Counted from the stretch's first letter, positions 18,196-30,982 are shown. The stretch: DNA of 64,000 bases from Arthrobacter sp. UKPF54-2 (GCF_007858535.1 NZ_CP040174.1:62001-126000), one strand, 5' to 3'. Notes: a model not told the origin generated them from the sequence alone. Numbers and translations are program-made.

Positions 18196-19953
18196 GTGGG
18201 AGCCCTCGCACGCCGCACCCCGCTGCGGTTCACCACTCAGACGCTGCTGCTGCAGCTCGGCGTGGTGGCGCTGGTGGTGCTGCTCAGCAGCGCCGTGCAC
18301 GCCTGGCTCACCTACGAGCGCCTGGGCCGTGAGGCGGAGAACCAGGCGCTGACCCTGGCCCGGACCGTGGCCTCGGACCCGGCGGTGCGGGCCGAGGTGC
18401 AGCAGATCAGCGCCCAGCCCGGCACTCCCCCGCCCGCGCAGCTGCTCGCCGGACCGCTGATGGCCGCCGCCGAGGGCGCCCGGGCCCGCACCGGCGCCCT
18501 GTTTGTGGTGATCACCGACGAGACCGGCCTGCGGCTGGCCCACCCCGACGCCGACCGGCTGGGCGAGCGGGTCAGCACGGATCCCTCCGAGGCCCTCTCC
18601 GGCCGGGAGGTCACCACCCGCAACACCGGCACCCTGGGCCCCTCGGCCGGCGCCAAGGTCCCCGTGTTCGCACCGGCATCCTCCACCGTGGTGGGCGAGG
18701 TCAGCGTGGGCTACTCCACCGAATCCATCAGCCAAAGCCTGGCCCGGGATATTGTGCCGATCGCCCTGACCGCCGCCGGCGCGCTGCTGGCGGGCGTGCT
18801 GGTCTCCTTCCTGCTGCGGCACCGGCTCCGGCGGCTGACCCTGGGGCTGGAGCCGGAGGAAATAAGCACCCTGGTGCACGACCAGGTGGCCGTGCTGCAG
18901 GGCGTGGACGACGGCGTGATCGGCGTCGCCGCGGACGGCAGGATCAGCGTCTTCAACTCCGCGGCGCAGCGCCTGCTGGGCCGGCCGGACCTGACCGGAA
19001 CACCCTGGGCCGACGCCGGAGTGCCGGCGCAGCTGCTCGCGCTTACAAAGGCCGACGCCGCCGAGGGGGACGCTGTGGAACTGGTCGCCGGCGGCCGGGT
19101 GCTGGTGGCCAGCGCGCGCAAGGCCCTGCACGGCCGGGAGGACCTGGGCTGGGTGGTGATGCTCCGGGACCGCACCGAGCTCCAGCAGCTCACCCGCCAG
19201 CTCGACGCCGTGGGCACCCTGTCCACCGCCCTGCGCGCCCAGCGCCACGAGTTCGCCAACCAGCTGCACACGATCGCGGGCTTTATGAGCATCGGCCAGC
19301 ACCAGCAGGCGCGCGACTTCCTGGCCCGGCTGGCCGCGACGGGGCCGTTGAAGTTCCCGGTGGACCAGGCTGAGCTGCTGCAGGATCCCTACCTGCAGGC
19401 CTTCCTCGGCGCCAAGGGTGTGGAGGCCGACGAGCGCGGCGTGGCCCTGCGGCTGGGTCCCGAGACCCTGGTCCGCGGCGTCGTCGTCGAACCGCAGGAG
19501 GTGACCACGGTGCTGGGCAACCTGATCGACAACGCCGTGAACGCCGCCGTCGCCGGCTCCGCGTCGGAGCGCTGGGTGGAGGTTGAGGTGCTGGACGAAC
19601 CAGGCGACGGCGGCGGGCCCGGCACGCTCCACATCCTGGTGGGCGACTCCGGCGACGGCCTGCCGCCCGGCGACGGGCCCGAGGACGAGGGCGTTTTCGC
19701 CGAGGGGTTCACCACCGCGAAACGTCCGGCCCGGGCCGGGGCGGGGCAGGGCCTGGGCCTGGCGCTGGCCCGGCAGCTCGCCCGGCGCCGCGGCGGCGAC
19801 GTGCGGGTGCTGGAGCGGGGCACGCCCGGCGGCCCGGGCGCCGTCTTTATGGCAACCCTCCCCGGAACGACCGCCGGCGCCGGTGAAAAAGCAGCGGAAA
19901 ACGCAAGTGAACCCAGGGCCGACGACCTGGCAGAAGGAGACAACGATGTCTGA
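18196..19953 (+). CDS. CitA/DcuS-type sensor histidine kinase
   Basis: The product is 585 aa. A membrane segment (LLLQLGVVALVVLLSSAVHA) is followed by an extracytoplasmic PAS-like domain ending at a second membrane segment near residue 200. A cytoplasmic PAS domain comes next, then a SpoOB-type phospho-acceptor site RHEFANQLHTIAGF with H351. The ATPase has NLIDNAVNAA (N box), GDSGDGLP and GQGLGLALAR. GTG 18196 follows GAAGGAGGG by five bases. Its stop overlaps the response-regulator start by eight bases. Placement beside citMHS suggests a citrate or related tricarboxylate signal. Confidence 0.9.
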   Translation: MGALARRTPLRFTTQTLLLQLGVVALVVLLSSAVHAWLTYERLGREAENQALTLARTVASDPAVRAEVQQISAQPGTPPPAQLLAGPLMAAAEGARARTGALFVVITDETGLRLAHPDADRLGERVSTDPSEALSGREVTTRNTGTLGPSAGAKVPVFAPASSTVVGEVSVGYSTESISQSLARDIVPIALTAAGALLAGVLVSFLLRHRLRRLTLGLEPEEISTLVHDQVAVLQGVDDGVIGVAADGRISVFNSAAQRLLGRPDLTGTPWADAGVPAQLLALTKADAAEGDAVELVAGGRVLVASARKALHGREDLGWVVMLRDRTELQQLTRQLDAVGTLSTALRAQRHEFANQLHTIAGFMSIGQHQQARDFLARLAATGPLKFPVDQAELLQDPYLQAFLGAKGVEADERGVALRLGPETLVRGVVVEPQEVTTVLGNLIDNAVNAAVAGSASERWVEVEVLDEPGDGGGPGTLHILVGDSGDGLPPGDGPEDEGVFAEGFTTAKRPARAGAGQGLGLALARQLARRRGGDVRVLERGTPGGPGAVFMATLPGTTAGAGEKAAENASEPRADDLAEGDNDV

Positions 19954-20617
19954 CGATTTCCGGGTCCTGATTGTGGACGACGACTTCCACGTCGCCAAGC
20001 TTCATGCGGCTTATGTGGACTCCGTGGCCGGCTTTATGGCGCTGGCACCCGCGGGTTCGGCGTCGCAGGCCCTCCAGTCCATCCACAGCCTCCGGCCGGA
20101 CCTGGTGCTGTTGGATGTCTACCTGCCCGACGCCTCCGGGCTGGACCTGCTGGGCCAGCTGGACGTGGACACCGTGATCCTCAGCGCCGCCTCGGACGCG
20201 GCGTCCATCCGGGTGGCCTTCCGGCGCGGCGCCCTCGGCTACCTGCTCAAACCGTTCACGGCGGAGTCCCTCTCCCAGCAGTTGCGCTCCTACGCCCGCT
20301 ACCGGCGCATCCTGGCCCAGGCCGGGAACCTCACCCAGGACACGGTGGAACGGGCCAAGCGTGCCCTGATCCCGGGCGACGTCGCGTCCTCCGCCCGGCC
20401 GCGGTCCGCGACCGAGGCGGCGGTGCTGGAATCCCTCGAGCCGGGCGAGCAGTACTCGGCGGCGGAAGTCGCCACCCGGGTGGGCGTCTCCCGGGCCACC
20501 GCGCAGCGGTACCTGTCCTCGCTCGCGGACGACGGCGCCGTTGACATCCAACTGCGCTACGGGACCACCGGCCGGCCCGAACACCGCTACGGCGTGCGGG
20601 CGGCAGCAGGCGCCTGA
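19946..20617 (+). CDS. CitB/DcuR-type response regulator
   Basis: The product is 223 aa. The receiver domain has the acidic pair in VLIVDDDF, the phospho-acceptor D57 in LVLLDVYLPDASG and a lysine in LLKPF. The C-terminal output domain has the helix-turn-helix YSAAEVATRVGVSRATAQRY of the CitB/DpiA group. ATG 19946 overlaps the kinase stop, so the pair is translated together; a longer in-frame ORF from 19583 lies inside the kinase gene and is a shadow. It probably activates the divergent citMHS gene. Confidence 0.92.
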   Translation: MSDDFRVLIVDDDFHVAKLHAAYVDSVAGFMALAPAGSASQALQSIHSLRPDLVLLDVYLPDASGLDLLGQLDVDTVILSAASDAASIRVAFRRGALGYLLKPFTAESLSQQLRSYARYRRILAQAGNLTQDTVERAKRALIPGDVASSARPRSATEAAVLESLEPGEQYSAAEVATRVGVSRATAQRYLSSLADDGAVDIQLRYGTTGRPEHRYGVRAAAGA

Positions 20618-20634
20618 GCCCGGGCTGCTGCGCT

Positions 20635-20707
20635 CCGGGGGCACTTTGGCACGGACACGTCGTCAACTACGGCGCCGACGTCGAACATCGCGCCCAAAGT
20701 GCCCCGG
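20635..20707. terminator. Probable bidirectional terminator (wide inverted repeat)
   Basis: CCGGGGGCACTTTGG (20635-20649) is complementary to CCAAAGTGCCCCGG (20694-20707) with one bulged base. The 44-nt loop can fold further. It fills the gap between the convergent response-regulator and acetyltransferase genes. The wide loop makes it less certain than a compact hairpin; it could also be an intergenic repeat unit. Confidence 0.5.
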
Positions 20708-20739
20708 ACGGTTGCTGCACGGCACCAAGCGGCTTGGTG

Positions 20740-21264
20740 TTACAACGCCAGGCGGTAGACCAACAGTTTGATGTCGGTGTCCGGAACGAACCAGTCGCGC
20801 TCGGGGACGCGCTGGAAGCCGGTCTTCCGGTACAGGCCGTGGGCGCTCTCCCAGGTCATCCCGGTGGTCAAAGCCACGCCGGTGATGCCGGGCAGCGACC
20901 TGGCGTGTTCGATGATGGCCTGCACCATGGCCTTGCCGGCGCCGCTGCGCTGCACCGCCGGGTCCACCACTAGCATCCGGAATTCCAGCTCGTCGGGCCG
21001 GGCGATGTCCGCGTAGGGCCCCCCCGCGACGGCGAGGGTCACGGAGCCGACAACCTGGCCGGCGCGTTCGGCCACCCAGATGGTCGCGTTCTCGTGCCGC
21101 CGGGCAACCTGCTGGATTTGCTGCATGTAGGGGTGGTCCGCGTCCTCGAAGTGGCCGGCGGCCAGGTAGGCGTCCCGGGTGATGCGGGCGACGGCGTCGT
21201 AGTCGTCCGGGGTGGCGGGACGAATGAGGATCTGCGAATGCACCTGTCCATGGTACGGGCGCAC
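20740..21264 (-). CDS. GNAT-family N-acetyltransferase
   Basis: The product is 174 aa from ATG 21264, or 167 aa from GTG 21243, which gives HSQILIRPATPDDYDAVARI and fits the family start better. The acetyl-CoA site is seen as FRMLVVDPAVQRSGAGKAMV (R/Q-x-x-G-x-G/A) followed by GVALTTGMTWESAHGLYRKT. It acetylates an unknown amine substrate in the cytosol. It lies 44 bp after the phosphatase-like gene on the same strand and may be co-transcribed with it. Confidence 0.82.
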   Translation of the reverse strand: MRPYHGQVHSQILIRPATPDDYDAVARITRDAYLAAGHFEDADHPYMQQIQQVARRHENATIWVAERAGQVVGSVTLAVAGGPYADIARPDELEFRMLVVDPAVQRSGAGKAMVQAIIEHARSLPGITGVALTTGMTWESAHGLYRKTGFQRVPERDWFVPDTDIKLLVYRLAL

Positions 21265-21307
21265 GGGCGGGCCCGGATGCCAGCGGGCGGTTTCCGTGAC
21301 CGAACTA

Positions 21308-24468
<3,161 letters not shown>

Positions 24469-25305
24469 TCATCGGCGGGACTGTGCGGCAGCGCTGCCGG
24501 CGTCGGCCACTTTGCTTGCGTCCACCACGATGCAAGACACGTTGTCGCGGCCGCCACTGCGCAGGGCTGCCTGGATCAGCTGGTCCACGGCAGCCTGCGG
24601 GTCCGGCTCGGAGACCAGGATCCGGGCGATGTGCTCGTCGTCGAGCTCGCCGTTGAGCCCGTCCGAGCAGACCAAGATCCGGTCGCCCTCCTCGACGGGC
24701 AGCAGCCAGTAGTCGGCCTCCGTCTCGTCGCCGGTGCCAAGCGCCCGGGTGACCACGTGGCGGCGCGGATGCACAGCGGCCTCGGCCATGGTGATCTCGC
24801 CGGCGTCCACCAATTCCTGCACCTCGGAGTGGTCCACGCTGACCTGGCTGAGCTTGCCCTGGCTGAGGCGGTAGGTGCGCGAATCGCCGATGTTCATCAC
24901 CAGCCAGTGCGGGATGCCCAGCTGCTCCACGACGACGACGCCGGAGAGGGTGGTGCCGGCACGGGATCCGGTTGCTTCCCGGATGTCGGCGTCGGCCTGC
25001 TGCAGGGCCTGCTGGACGACGGCCGCGGTGGCGTCCCGCTCCCCGGTGGCGAGCTGCGGAACCCCGGCGAGGGTGCGCACGCAAATGCCGCTGGCGATCT
25101 CGCCGGCTTCGTGGCCGCCCATGCCGTCGGCGACGGCGAAGACCGGGTCCGCGGCGATGAACGAATCCTCGTTCACCTCACGGCGCAGGCCGCGATCCGT
25201 GCCGTAACCGGAGTTGAGTCGGAGGCTGGGGGCACCGCTGGGCGCGGTTCCGGATGCGGCTGCAGAAGCCCCGGCGGTAGGAACGGGAGCCGGCTTGGAT
25301 GTCAT
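24469..25305 (-). CDS. PP2C-family serine/threonine protein phosphatase
   Basis: The product is 278 aa with a soluble PP2C domain and no membrane anchor. The metal-binding motifs are visible: RREVNEDSFIA, AVADGMGGHEAGEIAS, GDSRTYRL and VCSDGLNGELDD. The usual SDGL-T reads SDGLN here. Housekeeping PstP enzymes of actinobacteria act on Pkn kinase targets but are normally in the fts/pkn cluster with a membrane segment, so this is probably a second, stand-alone phosphatase. ATG 25305 follows AGGACAGG. Confidence 0.88.
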   Translation of the reverse strand: MTSKPAPVPTAGASAAASGTAPSGAPSLRLNSGYGTDRGLRREVNEDSFIAADPVFAVADGMGGHEAGEIASGICVRTLAGVPQLATGERDATAAVVQQALQQADADIREATGSRAGTTLSGVVVVEQLGIPHWLVMNIGDSRTYRLSQGKLSQVSVDHSEVQELVDAGEITMAEAAVHPRRHVVTRALGTGDETEADYWLLPVEEGDRILVCSDGLNGELDDEHIARILVSEPDPQAAVDQLIQAALRSGGRDNVSCIVVDASKVADAGSAAAQSRR

Positions 25306-25325
25306 GCCTGTCCTAGGTAGAAGGG

Positions 25326-25350
25326 GCGGCGCGGAGGGCGTCCGCGCCGC
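25326..25350. terminator. Hairpin between the cyclase and phosphatase genes
   Basis: A perfect 10-bp stem GCGGCGCGGA/TCCGCGCCGC with a 5-nt loop lies about 20 bp before the PP2C ATG. A second stem, CGGCGCG-TTG-CGCGCCG, is at 25389-25405. Together they could end the cyclase transcript, or the first could act in the PP2C leader. Neither has a T tract. Confidence 0.5.
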
Positions 25351-25431
25351 AATGCGCTACCGGGATAGTACCGGGTCTGGCGCCCGCACGGCGCGTTGCG
25401 CGCCGAAGGAGCGCCATGGTTTGGACCCTCC

Positions 25432-26694
25432 TTAGTCCAGGACCAGGCCCTTTCCGCTGCCGCGCTGCAGCTCCACGGGGTGGATTTCGCCGAAGCCGCG
25501 CACGTTTTCAGCGTCCCGGGGCAGCAGCACAAAGCGTTCGTCGTGCTCCAGGGCGGCGGCTGTCATGGAGTCGACCAGGACGGTGCCCGGATCGGCCAGC
25601 GCGGTGAGCCGGGCGGCCAGGTTGACGGTGGGGCCGTAGATGTCGCCCAGCCGGGAGAGGATGCGGCCCCAGACCATCGCGACGCGGGCCTGCGGCAGGA
25701 TCTCGTCCTCGTTGAACGCCTGGGCGAGGGCGAGTGAGATTTCGGCGCCGGCGGCCGGGGTTTCGGCAATGTAGAGGACTTCGTCGCCCACCGTCTTTAC
25801 CAGGCGTCCGCCGCCGACGGAGATGATTTCGGCGCACTTGTTTTCGAAGCGCTGCACCAGCTGGGCGAGCGTCTTTTCGTTCATCCGGCGGGACAGGCTG
25901 GTGTAGGAGACCAGGTCCGCGAAGCCCACGGCGCGCGCCAGCGGCAGCGGGGCGTCGTCCTCGTCCCCTTCGCGGCCCTCTTCGCTGGAGGCCAGGCCTG
26001 CTTCGGCCCGGACGGCGAGGCGCTGCACGCCGGCGTTGAGCTGGCGGCGCCAGGAGTAGACCAGCATTTCCTCGAGCGCGTCCACCAGGGAGGGCAGCTC
26101 GCCGACCAGCTGCTTGCGGGCGACGGCGTCGGTGACGCCCTGCTGGTGGACCATGTCTTCGACGAGGGCCTCGATCTGCCAGACCACCATCCGGTCCGTC
26201 ATCTGGCCGATCGCGCGGGTGACGGAGATGGCGGCTTCCTCGGTGAGCTTGCCGGTGCGGACCAGGTCCACCACCGTGCTCAGTGCGGCCTGGTCCCGTT
26301 CGGTGAACGCGACGTCCTCGTCGCCCAGGTTGGGGAAGCCGAGGGCGCGCCAGAGTTTCCGGGCGGACAGCAGCGAGAGTCCGGCGCCGGCGGCCACCTC
26401 GCGGCGGCGCAGCTTGCGTTCGCCGCCGAGCAGCCGCTGCTCCAGCGCCTTGGTGGCGAGGCGTTCGGCGGACATGGTGCCGGGCCCCGGGGCGGAGTCG
26501 GGGGCGGCAGCAGCGTCGGTGGCTTCGACGGAGGCCGCGTCTGTGGCTGCGCCGGAGGCGTCGCCGGCAGTTGCTTCGGCCGCGGAGTCCAGCACGGCAA
26601 CTTCGAGGGCGGAGACATCCACCACGGCGTCCGGGACGTCCGACGGCTCGTGGGCCAGGAGTCCGGTGTCGGGGTGCGCGTTCTCAGCGTTCAT
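25432..26694 (-). CDS. Class III adenylate cyclase, Rv1264-type with N-terminal regulatory domain
   Basis: The product is 420 aa. The N-terminal 100 residues are low-complexity (Ala/Asp/Glu). A helical segment at about 115-235 (RREVAAGAGLSLLSARKLWR; EEAAISVTRAIGQMTDRMVV) resembles the autoinhibitory, pH-responsive domain of M. tuberculosis Rv1264. The C-terminal catalytic domain keeps both metal aspartates (VGFADLVSYTSLSRRM; LVKTVGDEVLYIAE), with a substrate-type Lys and Asp, and NLAAR with the transition-state Asn and Arg. It should be an active homodimeric cyclase making cAMP. The ATG at 26694 lies inside the end of the PH-domain gene (11-base overlap). Confidence 0.88.
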   Translation of the reverse strand: MNAENAHPDTGLLAHEPSDVPDAVVDVSALEVAVLDSAAEATAGDASGAATDAASVEATDAAAAPDSAPGPGTMSAERLATKALEQRLLGGERKLRRREVAAGAGLSLLSARKLWRALGFPNLGDEDVAFTERDQAALSTVVDLVRTGKLTEEAAISVTRAIGQMTDRMVVWQIEALVEDMVHQQGVTDAVARKQLVGELPSLVDALEEMLVYSWRRQLNAGVQRLAVRAEAGLASSEEGREGDEDDAPLPLARAVGFADLVSYTSLSRRMNEKTLAQLVQRFENKCAEIISVGGGRLVKTVGDEVLYIAETPAAGAEISLALAQAFNEDEILPQARVAMVWGRILSRLGDIYGPTVNLAARLTALADPGTVLVDSMTAAALEHDERFVLLPRDAENVRGFGEIHPVELQRGSGKGLVLD

Positions 26695-27280
26695 CTCTTC
26701 CACCTTCCCTCATGTTCCCCCGCCAGTCGCCGGTGCCGTGCATCGTGTCGTCGGCCTCAATCAGTTCATCCTCCGGAATGTCGTCAATCGCGTCGAGGAT
26801 GAAGTTCCGGAACGTCATGACCTCGGGGACGTCCGGGACCACCATGCGTGCGGGGTACCCGGTGTCCAAGGATATATTCCCGGAGCGCAATGACCGTTGG
26901 AGCAGCGTCTGTTCCACCAACACATTACGGACTGCGGCGAGCGGAACCTGCGCCTCGCGCCGTCGCAGCATGCCGTAACGGGCAATCAGGCGTCGGCTGG
27001 TCAGGATGTAGCGGCTGGCGTGCCAGGTCACCACTTTGGGCAGGCAGGACGCCACCAGGACCCACGCCGCCAGCGCGAGGCTGGCCCCGATCAGCCACGG
27101 CGTCCAGGCCGGCGTGGCCAGCGGCACCAGTTTGGCCGGGCCGCCCTTCACGATCCAGGCGCAGGCGAAGGCGGTGAGGGCGCAGACCAGGATAAACAGC
27201 AGGGCCGGACCTATCAGCGTCCGGGGCTGGGGGCGGGTAATGACAATCACTTGCTCGCCCGGGACAAGCTCTTTACGCAT
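26684..27280 (-). CDS. PH-domain membrane protein (bPH2/YdbS-like)
   Basis: The product is 198 aa. Two membrane segments (TLIGPALLFILVCALTAFAC, and WLIGASLALAAWVLVASCLP) precede a cytoplasmic bacterial PH domain: RYILTSRRLIARYGMLRRRE, QVPLAAVRNVLVEQTLLQRS. Function is unknown for the family. It overlaps birA upstream by eight bases and the cyclase gene downstream by eleven, so the three are translated as a unit. As I recall, a similar birA-linked membrane protein is found in mycobacteria (Rv3278c). Confidence 0.85.
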   Translation of the reverse strand: MRKELVPGEQVIVITRPQPRTLIGPALLFILVCALTAFACAWIVKGGPAKLVPLATPAWTPWLIGASLALAAWVLVASCLPKVVTWHASRYILTSRRLIARYGMLRRREAQVPLAAVRNVLVEQTLLQRSLRSGNISLDTGYPARMVVPDVPEVMTFRNFILDAIDDIPEDELIEADDTMHGTGDWRGNMREGGRDER

Positions 27281-28190
27281 AGCCGCTTTCGCCGCCGGCC
27301 TCGCCGGGAGGGGTCCAGGGGCGCAGGTGCACGACGTCGCCGGCGGTCACCACGTGTTCGTGCCCGCCGGCGTCGACCACCAGCAGGGAACCGTAGTCGT
27401 CCAGCCGGGTGGCATGGCCGATGATCTCGTGGTCGCCGGGCAGCTGGGCCCGGACCTGCTTGCCGAGCGTGGTCAGCACGTGCTCCACCCGCTTGTGCAG
27501 CGAGGGTCCGCCGGCCATTCCGGCGGCCGGGTCGCCGTCGGCGTTGCAGAAACTGCGGTACAGCGTGGCGAAACGGGACAGGTAGCTCTTGAGCAGCGCG
27601 GTCCGGTCCACCGTCATGGGCTGTTCCAGCAGCACCGAGGTGGCGGTGGGCACCGGGAGCTCGGCCGCGATGAGGGTGACGTTGAGGCCCGTGCCGAGGA
27701 CCACCGGGGGCACGGCGCCGTCGCCCATCGGGCCCAGCTGCGCGAGGATGCCGGCGATCTTCTTGCCGCGGACCAGCACATCGTTGGGCCACTTGAGCTC
27801 GGCGGGGATCCCTGCCGTCTCCAGCAGGGCCTCCCGCAGTGCCAGGGCGGCCAGCAGCGAGAGCCACGAGTAGCTCTGGGTAGGCAGCGGACGGCCCTCG
27901 GCATTGACCGGACGGAGCACGATCGAGACGGACACGGAGCTGCGGGCAGGGGCCTCCCAGTGCCGGTCGAGGCGGCCGCGGGCGGCGCTCTGGTACTCGG
28001 CGGCGAGCACGGTGAGGTCCGGATACGCCCGCGGATCCACGCTCACGCCGTGCAGCAGGTCCGCGTTGGTGGAGCCGGTGGACTCCACCACGCTCAGCTG
28101 CGCGATGCCGTGGGCCGAGAGGAACGCGGCGTCGCCGAGGGCGCCCTGGTCCAGCGGTGGACGGTCCGGTGTCTCCTGAGCGGCTTCCAT
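27273..28190 (-). CDS. birA: Biotin--[acetyl-CoA-carboxylase] ligase
   Basis: The product is 305 aa. It activates biotin as biotinyl-AMP and transfers it to a lysine on the carboxyl carrier domain. The catalytic core shows ESTGSTNADLL, ARGRLDRHWEAPARSSVSVS, LKWPNDVLVRGKKIAGIL and VVLGTGLNVTL. No N-terminal DNA-binding domain is present, so it is a class I ligase without repressor function. ATG 28190 has TAGGAT six bases upstream and no Shine-Dalgarno, so it is probably leaderless. Its likely target is K574 of the alpha subunit at 41823-43667. Confidence 0.94.
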   Translation of the reverse strand: MEAAQETPDRPPLDQGALGDAAFLSAHGIAQLSVVESTGSTNADLLHGVSVDPRAYPDLTVLAAEYQSAARGRLDRHWEAPARSSVSVSIVLRPVNAEGRPLPTQSYSWLSLLAALALREALLETAGIPAELKWPNDVLVRGKKIAGILAQLGPMGDGAVPPVVLGTGLNVTLIAAELPVPTATSVLLEQPMTVDRTALLKSYLSRFATLYRSFCNADGDPAAGMAGGPSLHKRVEHVLTTLGKQVRAQLPGDHEIIGHATRLDDYGSLLVVDAGGHEHVVTAGDVVHLRPWTPPGEAGGESGYA

Positions 28191-28251
28191 GCTTGAATCC
28201 TACCGAGTTACGGCTCCCCCGGCTCCGGCGCAGGCGGAGGCGGCCGGAAAC

Positions 28252-29151
28252 TCAGAGGAAAATGTCAGGGACCAGCCGGTCCTCGGGCGCACCCAGGCTG
28301 TACGGCGCGAAGTCGGTGACGCCGGCCGCGGCGAGGACCTGCTCGTCGGTGTAGAAGTTCCCGCTCCAGCTGCCCGATTCGGGGACCGCGTTGCTGGCGG
28401 TCAGCACCGCGTGGGCCGCGTCGGCCATGATCTGCGGGCCGCGCGCGCCGCGGACGATCTGCTCGCCGCCGGGCATGTTGCGGATGGCCGCCGTGTCGAT
28501 CAGGGTGCAGGGCCAGAGCGAGTTCACGCTGATGCCGTCCACCTTGAGCTCCTCGGCCAGGCCCAGGGTGGTCAGGCTCATGCCGTACTTGGCCATGGTG
28601 TAGGCCAGGTGCATCCCGGCCCACTTGGGATCCAGGTTCAGCGGCGGCGAGAGCGTCAGGATCTGCCCGGCGTCGGACTCGCGCAGCGCGGGCAGGGCGA
28701 GTTTGCTGAGCAGGAAGGTGCCGCGGACGTTGATGTCCTGCATCAGGTCGTAGCGCTTCATGTCCAGGGCGTCGGTCTTGGAGAGGTCGATCGCCGAGGC
28801 GTTGTTGATCACGATGTCGATCCCGCCGAAGCGTTCCACCGCGGCGGCCACGGCGCCGGCGACGTCGGCGTCCCTGCGCACGTCGCCCACCAGCGGCAGC
28901 GCCTGCCCCCCGGCCGCCTCGATCTGCTCGGCGGCGGAGTACACGGTGCCCTCGAGCTTGGCGTGCGGCTGGCCGGTCTTGGCCAGCAGCACGATGTTGG
29001 CGCCGTCTTGAGCGGCCCGGACGGCGATGGCCAGGCCGATCCCGCGGCTGCCGCCGGACATCAGGATGGTGCGGCCCTGAAGGGAACCCGAGGCCTGGTA
29101 CGGGCTCTGCTGGTGCGGGGACGTGCCCGAAGCGTCGTTGCTTGAAGTCAT
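28252..29151 (-). CDS. Short-chain dehydrogenase/reductase (HSDL2-like)
   Basis: The product is 299 aa. It has the SDR nucleotide site MSGGSRGIGLAIAVRAAQDG, NNASAIDL, and a catalytic YTMAK. The insert KTGQPHAKLEGTVYSAAEQI after the first strand and the overall layout match hydroxysteroid-dehydrogenase-like protein 2 relatives. The substrate is unknown; lipid or acyl-CoA metabolism would suit the neighbours. ATG 29151 has TAAGGT six bases before it. It reads away from the carboxylase beta gene, with birA 61 bp downstream. Confidence 0.85.
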   Translation of the reverse strand: MTSSNDASGTSPHQQSPYQASGSLQGRTILMSGGSRGIGLAIAVRAAQDGANIVLLAKTGQPHAKLEGTVYSAAEQIEAAGGQALPLVGDVRRDADVAGAVAAAVERFGGIDIVINNASAIDLSKTDALDMKRYDLMQDINVRGTFLLSKLALPALRESDAGQILTLSPPLNLDPKWAGMHLAYTMAKYGMSLTTLGLAEELKVDGISVNSLWPCTLIDTAAIRNMPGGEQIVRGARGPQIMADAAHAVLTASNAVPESGSWSGNFYTDEQVLAAAGVTDFAPYSLGAPEDRLVPDIFL

Positions 29152-29398
29152 AGGGACACCTTAGCGGATGTTACTCGCCAGTAACATCCCCTCTTGCGGC
29201 GCGGCCGCGACGCTCCCGCCCACGTGCGGGCGGTGAGGGTCGGAGCGAAAATTGTAGGTTTTCTACAGCGGCGTGGGCGAATACCGTCACTAGACTTGCC
29301 AGCACGGCCATGTTTTTGTGTGGAATCCACTTAAGCGCCACACGGGCCGGCGTCATTGCGCGAAGAACAGCAGAGAACAACAGAGCCGGAGACACTTG

Positions 29399-30982
29399 AT
29401 GAGCCACGATCTGACCACGACCGCGGGGAAGATTGCCGATTTCCGCGACCGCCAGGCCCGTGCCGAGCAGCCCTCCGGCCCGGAAGCGATCGAGAAGCAG
29501 CACGCCCGCGGCAAGAACACCGCCCGCGAGCGCATCGACCTGCTGCTCGACGCCGGTTCCTTCGTCGAGTTCGACGCCCTTGCCGTGCACCGCTCCACCG
29601 CGTTCGGCATGGAGAAGAAAAAGCCGCTCGGCGACGGCCTGGTCTCCGGTTACGGCACCGTGGACGGCCGGCCCGTCGCCGTCTACAGCCAGGACTTCTC
29701 CGTCTACGGCGGCTCGCTGAGCCAGGTCAACGGCGAGAAGATCGTCAAGGTCCAGGAGTTCGCACTGCGCAACGGCTGCCCCGTGGTGGGCATCCTCGAC
29801 GGCGGCGGCGCCCGGATCCAGGAAGGCGTCGCCTCGCTGGCCATGTTCGCCGACATCTTCCGCAACAACGTGCACGCCTCCGGGGTGGTCCCGCAGATCT
29901 CGCTCATCATGGGCCCCTCCGCCGGCGGCGCGGCCTACTCCCCCGCCCTGACCGACTACGTGGTCATGGTGGACAAGACCTCGCACATGTTCATCACCGG
30001 CCCGGACGTGATTAAGACCGTCACCGGCGAGGACGTGGACATGGAAACCCTCGGCGGGGCGCGCCAGCACAACGCCAACACCGGCACCTCCACGTATCTC
30101 GCCGCCGACGAGGCCGACGCCGTCGAGTTCGTCCGCGAACTGCTGGACTTCCTGCCGTCCAACAACCTCGCCGAGGCCCCGGTACTGCAGCACTCCCAGG
30201 AGCTGGAGCTCGACGACGACGACCTCGCCCTGGATGTGCTGATCCCGGATTCGGCCAACCAGCCCTACGACATGCGCAAGGTGATCGAGCAGATCGTCGA
30301 CGACGCGCACTTCCTGGAGATGCAGTCGCTCTACGCGCCGAACGTCATCATCGGCTACGGCCGCGTCGAGGGCCACACCGTGGGCATCGTGGCGAACCAG
30401 CCGATGCAGTTCGCCGGAACCCTGGACATCGCTGCCTCGGAGAAGGCCGCCCGCTTCGTCCGGCACTGCGACGCGTTCAATATCCCCATCATCACGCTGG
30501 TGGACGTCCCGGGCTTCCTGCCGGGCAAGGACCAGGAGTTCCAGGGCATCATCCGCCGCGGCGCCAAGCTGCTCTACGCCTACGCCGAGGCCACCGTGCC
30601 GAAGCTGACCGTCATCACCCGCAAGGCCTACGGCGGAGCGTACATCGTGATGGGCTCCAAGAAGCTGGGTGCGGACCTGAACCTCGCCTGGCCCACCGCG
30701 CAGATCGGCGTCATGGGTGCCCAGGGCGCCGTCAACATCCTGTACCGCCGCGAGCTGGCGGCCGTGGCGGAGGCCGGCGGCGACGTCGAGGCCAAGCGCG
30801 CCGAGGTCATCCGGCAGTACGAGGAGGAGTTGCTCAACCCGTACCAGGCCGCCCAGCTCGGCTACGTGGACGCGGTGATCGCCCCGTCCGAGACCCGGGT
30901 CCAGATCATCAAGGGCCTGCGTGCGCTGCGGGACAAGCGGGCCAGCCTGCCCGCCAAGAAGCACGGGAACATCCCGCTGTGA
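29399..30982 (+). CDS. Acyl-CoA carboxylase beta (carboxyltransferase) subunit
   Basis: The product is 527 aa, the PccB/AccD type that moves carboxyl from carboxybiotin to acetyl- or propionyl-CoA. The crotonase-like domains show [40 protein letters not shown] and [21 protein letters not shown] sequence ([19 protein letters not shown]). The C-terminal half has [20 protein letters not shown] and [22 protein letters not shown] 29399 is chosen; 27 upstream in-frame codons are probably leader. It overlaps the epsilon subunit by four bases. Propionyl versus acetyl preference depends on a residue I cannot assign with confidence. Confidence 0.93.
   Translation: MSHDLTTTAGKIADFRDRQARAEQPSGPEAIEKQHARGKNTARERIDLLLDAGSFVEFDALAVHRSTAFGMEKKKPLGDGLVSGYGTVDGRPVAVYSQDFSVYGGSLSQVNGEKIVKVQEFALRNGCPVVGILDGGGARIQEGVASLAMFADIFRNNVHASGVVPQISLIMGPSAGGAAYSPALTDYVVMVDKTSHMFITGPDVIKTVTGEDVDMETLGGARQHNANTGTSTYLAADEADAVEFVRELLDFLPSNNLAEAPVLQHSQELELDDDDLALDVLIPDSANQPYDMRKVIEQIVDDAHFLEMQSLYAPNVIIGYGRVEGHTVGIVANQPMQFAGTLDIAASEKAARFVRHCDAFNIPIITLVDVPGFLPGKDQEFQGIIRRGAKLLYAYAEATVPKLTVITRKAYGGAYIVMGSKKLGADLNLAWPTAQIGVMGAQGAVNILYRRELAAVAEAGGDVEAKRAEVIRQYEEELLNPYQAAQLGYVDAVIAPSETRVQIIKGLRALRDKRASLPAKKHGNIPL

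Noticed and set aside
29171..30964. 597-codon minus-strand frame opposite the carboxylase beta gene
   Set aside because: Antisense shadow with Val/Gly/His-rich sequence and no motif.
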